From an uncultured candidate division WPS-2 bacterium (GTDB taxonomy: Bacteria > Vulcanimicrobiota > Vulcanimicrobiia > Vulcanimicrobiales > Vulcanimicrobiaceae), in assembly GCA_937927945.1 (NCBI GenBank), contig CALEYW010000077.1:1-31458 (forward strand): 31,458 bases of DNA, read 5' to 3'. The notes under the pieces were generated by a model. The model ran no database searches and had not been told where the DNA came from. It saw nothing but the letters and a program-made list of their open reading frames with translations. This document shows, piece by piece, positions 28,253 to 31,458 of this stretch (positions are counted from its first letter, which is position 1; every line of letters starts with the position of its first letter). A program made the translations under genes and the position numbers.

Positions 28253-31200
28253 ATGGCGACGAAGACGACGGCGGACAAACCCAAGACGACGCGCGCGCGG
28301 AAGAAGAGCGAACCGGCTCCTCCGTCGGCGGCAGGGGCCAGCGGATCGACCGCGGTCAAGCAAGACAATATCGCGAACGCGAGTTTTCACGTTCCGGACG
28401 AGGCGTTCACCGTCGAGCTTCCGGAGGATCCGGGACCGAAGCGGCGGCGTCACTCCTTCGCGAAGATCACGGACGTCCTCCAGCTGCCCGACCTGATCGA
28501 GCTGCAGAAGGCCTCCTTTAAATGGTTCATCAACGACGGCCTCAAGGACGCGTTCGACTCGATCTCGCCGATCAAGGACTTCACCGGCAACCTGGTGCTC
28601 GAGTTCGGCGACCACTCGCTCGGCGAGCCGAAGTATTCGGTCGAGGAGTGCCGCGAGCGTGACATGACCTACTCGGCGCCGCTGCGCGTCCGGGTCCGTC
28701 TCATCACGGCCGAGTCCGGCGAGATCAAGGGCATCCCGGACCAAGAGATCTTCATGGGCGATTTCCCGCTCATGACGGACAAGGGCACCTTCATGATCAA
28801 CGGCGCCGAGCGCGTGATCGTGAGCCAGCTCGTCCGCTCGCCGGGCGTCTACTTCCTGGCGGACAAAGACACCAACAACCGCGACACCTACAACGCGACG
28901 ATCATTCCGAACCGCGGTGCTTGGATCGAATTCGAAACCGACAACGGGACGAAGAACGACGAGACCGAGGGGACGATCGGCGTCCGCATCGACAAAAATC
29001 GTAAGATCTACGCCACGACTTTCGTGCGCGCGCTCTCGCGTCCCGACCTCGGCCACAACTGGGAAGACGACGAGTCTATCCTTGCGCTGTTCGACCACAG
29101 TCCGCTGATCGCGAACTGCCTCGAAAAAGACAAGGACATCAAGACGAAGGAAGACGCGCTCAAGGAGATCTACAAGAAGCTCCGCCCGGGCGAGCCTGAG
29201 AACGCCGAGAACGCCGAGAAGCTGCTCGAGTCGCTGTTCTTCGACGAGAAGCGCTACGATCTCGCCGGCGTCGGCCGCTACAAGCTCAACGGCAAGCTCG
29301 AAGGGGCGAACGATCCGAAGCTGCGCGAGTACTCCTCGGCTGGGCTGCGTCCGCCGGTCATCGACCGCAAGGCGCTCACCCGCGAGGACATGATCGCGGT
29401 CCTGCGCCGTCTCATCAAGGTTCAGGCGAAGATCGTCCACAAGGACGACATCGATCACCTCGGCAACCGCCGCATCCGTTCGGTCGGCGAGCTGCTGCAG
29501 AACCAGTTCCGCGTCGGCTTGCTGCGCCTCGAGCGCGTCGTGCGCGAGCGCATGACCGTTCAGGACATCGAGACGGTCACGCCGCAGGCGCTGATCAACA
29601 TCCGTCCGGTGGTCGCGGCGATCAAGGAGTTTTTCGGCTCCTCGCAGCTCTCGCAGTTCATGGACCAGACGAACTCGCTGGCCGAGCTGACGCACAAGCG
29701 CCGCCTCTCGGCCCTCGGGCCGGGCGGTCTCTCGCGCGAGCGCGCGGGGTTCGAAGTCCGCGACGTCCATCACTCGCACTACGGCCGCATCTGCCCGATC
29801 GAAACGCCGGAAGGCCCGAACATCGGTCTGATCGGCTCGCTCGCGACGTTCGCCCGGGTCAACCGCTACGGCTTCATCGAGACGCCGTACCGCGTCGTCA
29901 AGGACGGCATCGTCAGCACGGAGATCCGCTACTTCACGGCCGACCGCGAGGACGAGTTCATCGTCGCGCAGGCCAACACCGAGATCGACGAAGCCGGGAA
30001 GATCACCGCGCACTCGGTCGTCGCGCGCTACGCTGAGGAATACGTCGAAGAGCCGCCCGCCAAGGTGCAGCTCATGGACGTCTCGCCGAAGCAGATCGTC
30101 TCGGTCGCCACGGCGCTGATCCCGTTCCTCGAGCACGACGATGCGAATCGCGCGCTCATGGGCGCGAACATGCAGCGTCAGGCCGTCCCGCTGCTCCGTC
30201 CGCAGGCGCCGATCATCGGCACCGGCATGGAGTATCGCGCGGCCAAGGACTCCGGCGGCTGCGTCCTCGCGAAGGCGCACGGCGAAGTCACCGCGGCCGA
30301 CGCGCATCACGTCGCGGTCCGTCACGACGAAGACGGGCTCGAGCACCGCTACGACCTCTTGAAGTTCACCCGCTCGAACGCGGGCACGTGCATCAACCAG
30401 CGCCCGATCGTCAACGTCGGCGATCAGGTGGTGCGCGGCCAGATCCTCGCCGACGGTCCGTCCTCGGATGAGGGCGAGCTCGCGCTCGGCCAGAACGTCA
30501 TGGTCGCGTTCATGCCGTGGGAAGGCTACAACTACGAGGACGCGATCCTCATCTCCGAGCGCATGGTCAAGGACGACCGCTTCACCTCGATCCACATCGA
30601 GGAGTACGAGTGCGAAGCCCGCGACACGAAGCTCGGGCCGGAAGAGATCACCCGCGACATTCCGAACGTCGGCGAAGATTCGCTCAAGGATCTCGACGAG
30701 AACGGCATCGTTCGCATCGGTGCGGAAGTTCGTCCGGAAGACATCCTGGTCGGCAAGGTCACGCCCAAGGGCGAGACGGAGCTGACGGCGGAAGAGCGCC
30801 TGCTGCGCGCGATCTTCGGCGAGAAGTCGCGCGAAGTGCGCGACACCTCGCTCAAAGTTCCGCACGGTGAAAAGGGCAAGATCATCGACGTCAAGCGCTT
30901 CTCGCGCGAGAACGGCGACGAGCTGAGCCCCGGCGTCAATCACCTCGTCCGCGTCTACGTCGCGCAGAAGCGCAAGATTCTGCAAGGCGACAAGATGGCC
31001 GGTCGTCACGGCAACAAGGGCGTCATCGCCAAGGTGCTGCCGGAAGAAGACATGCCGTACATGGAAGACGGCACGCCGGTCGACATCGTGCTCAACCCGC
31101 TGGGCGTGCCGTCGCGCATGAACCTCGGGCAGATCATGGAAACGCATCTCGGCTGGGCGGCGCGCATGCTCGACATGTTCATCGCGACGCCGGTGTTCGA

Positions 31201-31458
31201 CGGCGCGCACGCCGAGGACATCAGCGAGTGGCTGCAGGATGCGGGTCTCCCCTCCGACGGCAAGACGTGGCTGCGCGACGGGCGCACGGGCGACCGGTTC
31301 GGCCGCCCGATCACCGTCGGCATGATCTACATGCTCAAGCTCGCGCATCTCGTCGACGACAAGATCCACGCGCGCTCGACGGGCCCGTACTCGATGATCA
31401 CGCAGCAGCCGCTGGGCGGCAAGGCGCAATTCGGCGGCCAGCGCTTCGGCGAAATGGA
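28253..31458 (+). CDS. rpoB: RpoB, RNA polymerase beta subunit (3' end outside the window)
   Basis: This is the beta subunit of the core transcription enzyme; 1068 codons are present before the window edge. After a basic, low-complexity N-terminus (about 1-60) the family start is clear (ITDVLQLPDLIELQKASFKWF). The rifampicin region begins at about residue 461 with FGSSQLSQFMDQTNSLAEL and THKRRLSALGPGGL. The Asp, His and Ser positions most often changed in resistant strains (516, 526, 531 in E. coli numbering) have the sensitive residues. Later come ETPEGPNIGLIGS, GRHGNKGV and, at the edge, QQPLGGKAQFGGQRFGEM. The ATG at 28253 has only AG-rich sequence before it; an in-frame GTG at 28220 is an alternative start. 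No rplL or rplJ precedes it. rpoC would be expected beyond the window. Confidence 0.98.
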   Translation, partial: MATKTTADKPKTTRARKKSEPAPPSAAGASGSTAVKQDNIANASFHVPDEAFTVELPEDPGPKRRRHSFAKITDVLQLPDLIELQKASFKWFINDGLKDAFDSISPIKDFTGNLVLEFGDHSLGEPKYSVEECRERDMTYSAPLRVRVRLITAESGEIKGIPDQEIFMGDFPLMTDKGTFMINGAERVIVSQLVRSPGVYFLADKDTNNRDTYNATIIPNRGAWIEFETDNGTKNDETEGTIGVRIDKNRKIYATTFVRALSRPDLGHNWEDDESILALFDHSPLIANCLEKDKDIKTKEDALKEIYKKLRPGEPENAENAEKLLESLFFDEKRYDLAGVGRYKLNGKLEGANDPKLREYSSAGLRPPVIDRKALTREDMIAVLRRLIKVQAKIVHKDDIDHLGNRRIRSVGELLQNQFRVGLLRLERVVRERMTVQDIETVTPQALINIRPVVAAIKEFFGSSQLSQFMDQTNSLAELTHKRRLSALGPGGLSRERAGFEVRDVHHSHYGRICPIETPEGPNIGLIGSLATFARVNRYGFIETPYRVVKDGIVSTEIRYFTADREDEFIVAQANTEIDEAGKITAHSVVARYAEEYVEEPPAKVQLMDVSPKQIVSVATALIPFLEHDDANRALMGANMQRQAVPLLRPQAPIIGTGMEYRAAKDSGGCVLAKAHGEVTAADAHHVAVRHDEDGLEHRYDLLKFTRSNAGTCINQRPIVNVGDQVVRGQILADGPSSDEGELALGQNVMVAFMPWEGYNYEDAILISERMVKDDRFTSIHIEEYECEARDTKLGPEEITRDIPNVGEDSLKDLDENGIVRIGAEVRPEDILVGKVTPKGETELTAEERLLRAIFGEKSREVRDTSLKVPHGEKGKIIDVKRFSRENGDELSPGVNHLVRVYVAQKRKILQGDKMAGRHGNKGVIAKVLPEEDMPYMEDGTPVDIVLNPLGVPSRMNLGQIMETHLGWAARMLDMFIATPVFDGAHAEDISEWLQDAGLPSDGKTWLRDGRTGDRFGRPITVGMIYMLKLAHLVDDKIHARSTGPYSMITQQPLGGKAQFGGQRFGEM

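Noticed and set aside
29633..29720. Possible rifampicin-resistance substitutions in rpoB
   Set aside because: The Asp, His and Ser resistance hot spots have sensitive residues; the other differences look like lineage variation.
28166..31429. A 1087-codon minus-strand open frame
   Set aside because: It mirrors rpoB, which has unmistakable family motifs on the plus strand.

Overview
The window is about 31.5 kb of GC-rich bacterial chromosome. It ends inside rpoB, so it is core genome and not a plasmid or phage. A signal-peptide protein with an outer-membrane beta-barrel look points to a diderm. GTG starts are common, and the RpoB rifampicin-region sequence looks more like that of cyanobacteria and other non-proteobacterial lineages than that of enterics. 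The mix of a large soluble HAMP-array kinase, a split Kdp sensor and GTGA/ATGA-coupled operons would fit an uncultured phylum such as Eremiobacterota (WPS-2). That assignment is a guess from gene style, not a sequence match.

Region by region. (1) 1-1642 is decayed sequence: a SnoaL/NTF2-like gene broken by a one-base frameshift, and a start-less remnant on the other strand. (2) 1643-7066 (+) is a compact kdp operon: a 31-aa membrane peptide, kdpF, kdpA, kdpB, kdpC and a translationally coupled beta-barrel protein. (3) 7057-12633 holds its apparent regulators. A minus-strand gene carries two tandem KdpD N-terminal sensor modules. Diverging from it are a separate four-TM/GAF histidine kinase that looks like the C-terminal half of KdpD, a NarL-type response regulator in place of OmpR-type KdpE, and an MFS transporter. 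(4) 12656-14860 is a 5'-truncated molybdate-binding-like gene abutting an apparently intact IS607-family element (serine transposase TnpA plus TnpB). (5) 14967-24955 (-) is a six-gene set read toward the element: a 2106-aa cytoplasmic hybrid kinase with 13 HAMP-like units and three receiver domains, a divergent CheR-like protein, a CBS-like/zinc-knuckle protein, a four-TM protein, a membrane-anchored SAF-like protein and a LecA-like lectin-fold protein. (6) 25270-28053 (+) has a GAF-SpoIIE phosphatase fused to an RsbW-like ATPase, a Crp/Fnr regulator and a 69-aa cysteine-rich protein. (7) 28084 to the end is a clear sigma70-type promoter, a leader with small hairpins and rpoB, cut by the window edge.

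How the genes work together. The Kdp block would import K+ under limitation. Its sensor appears to be assembled from two polypeptides, and the barrel protein may supply an outer-membrane route. The HAMP kinase and the SpoIIE/RsbW protein diverge from one 314-bp intergenic region, which suggests a shared stress-signalling locus. Its downstream membrane, SAF and lectin-like proteins look like an uncharacterised surface output module. I found no CRISPR array, tRNA or rRNA.
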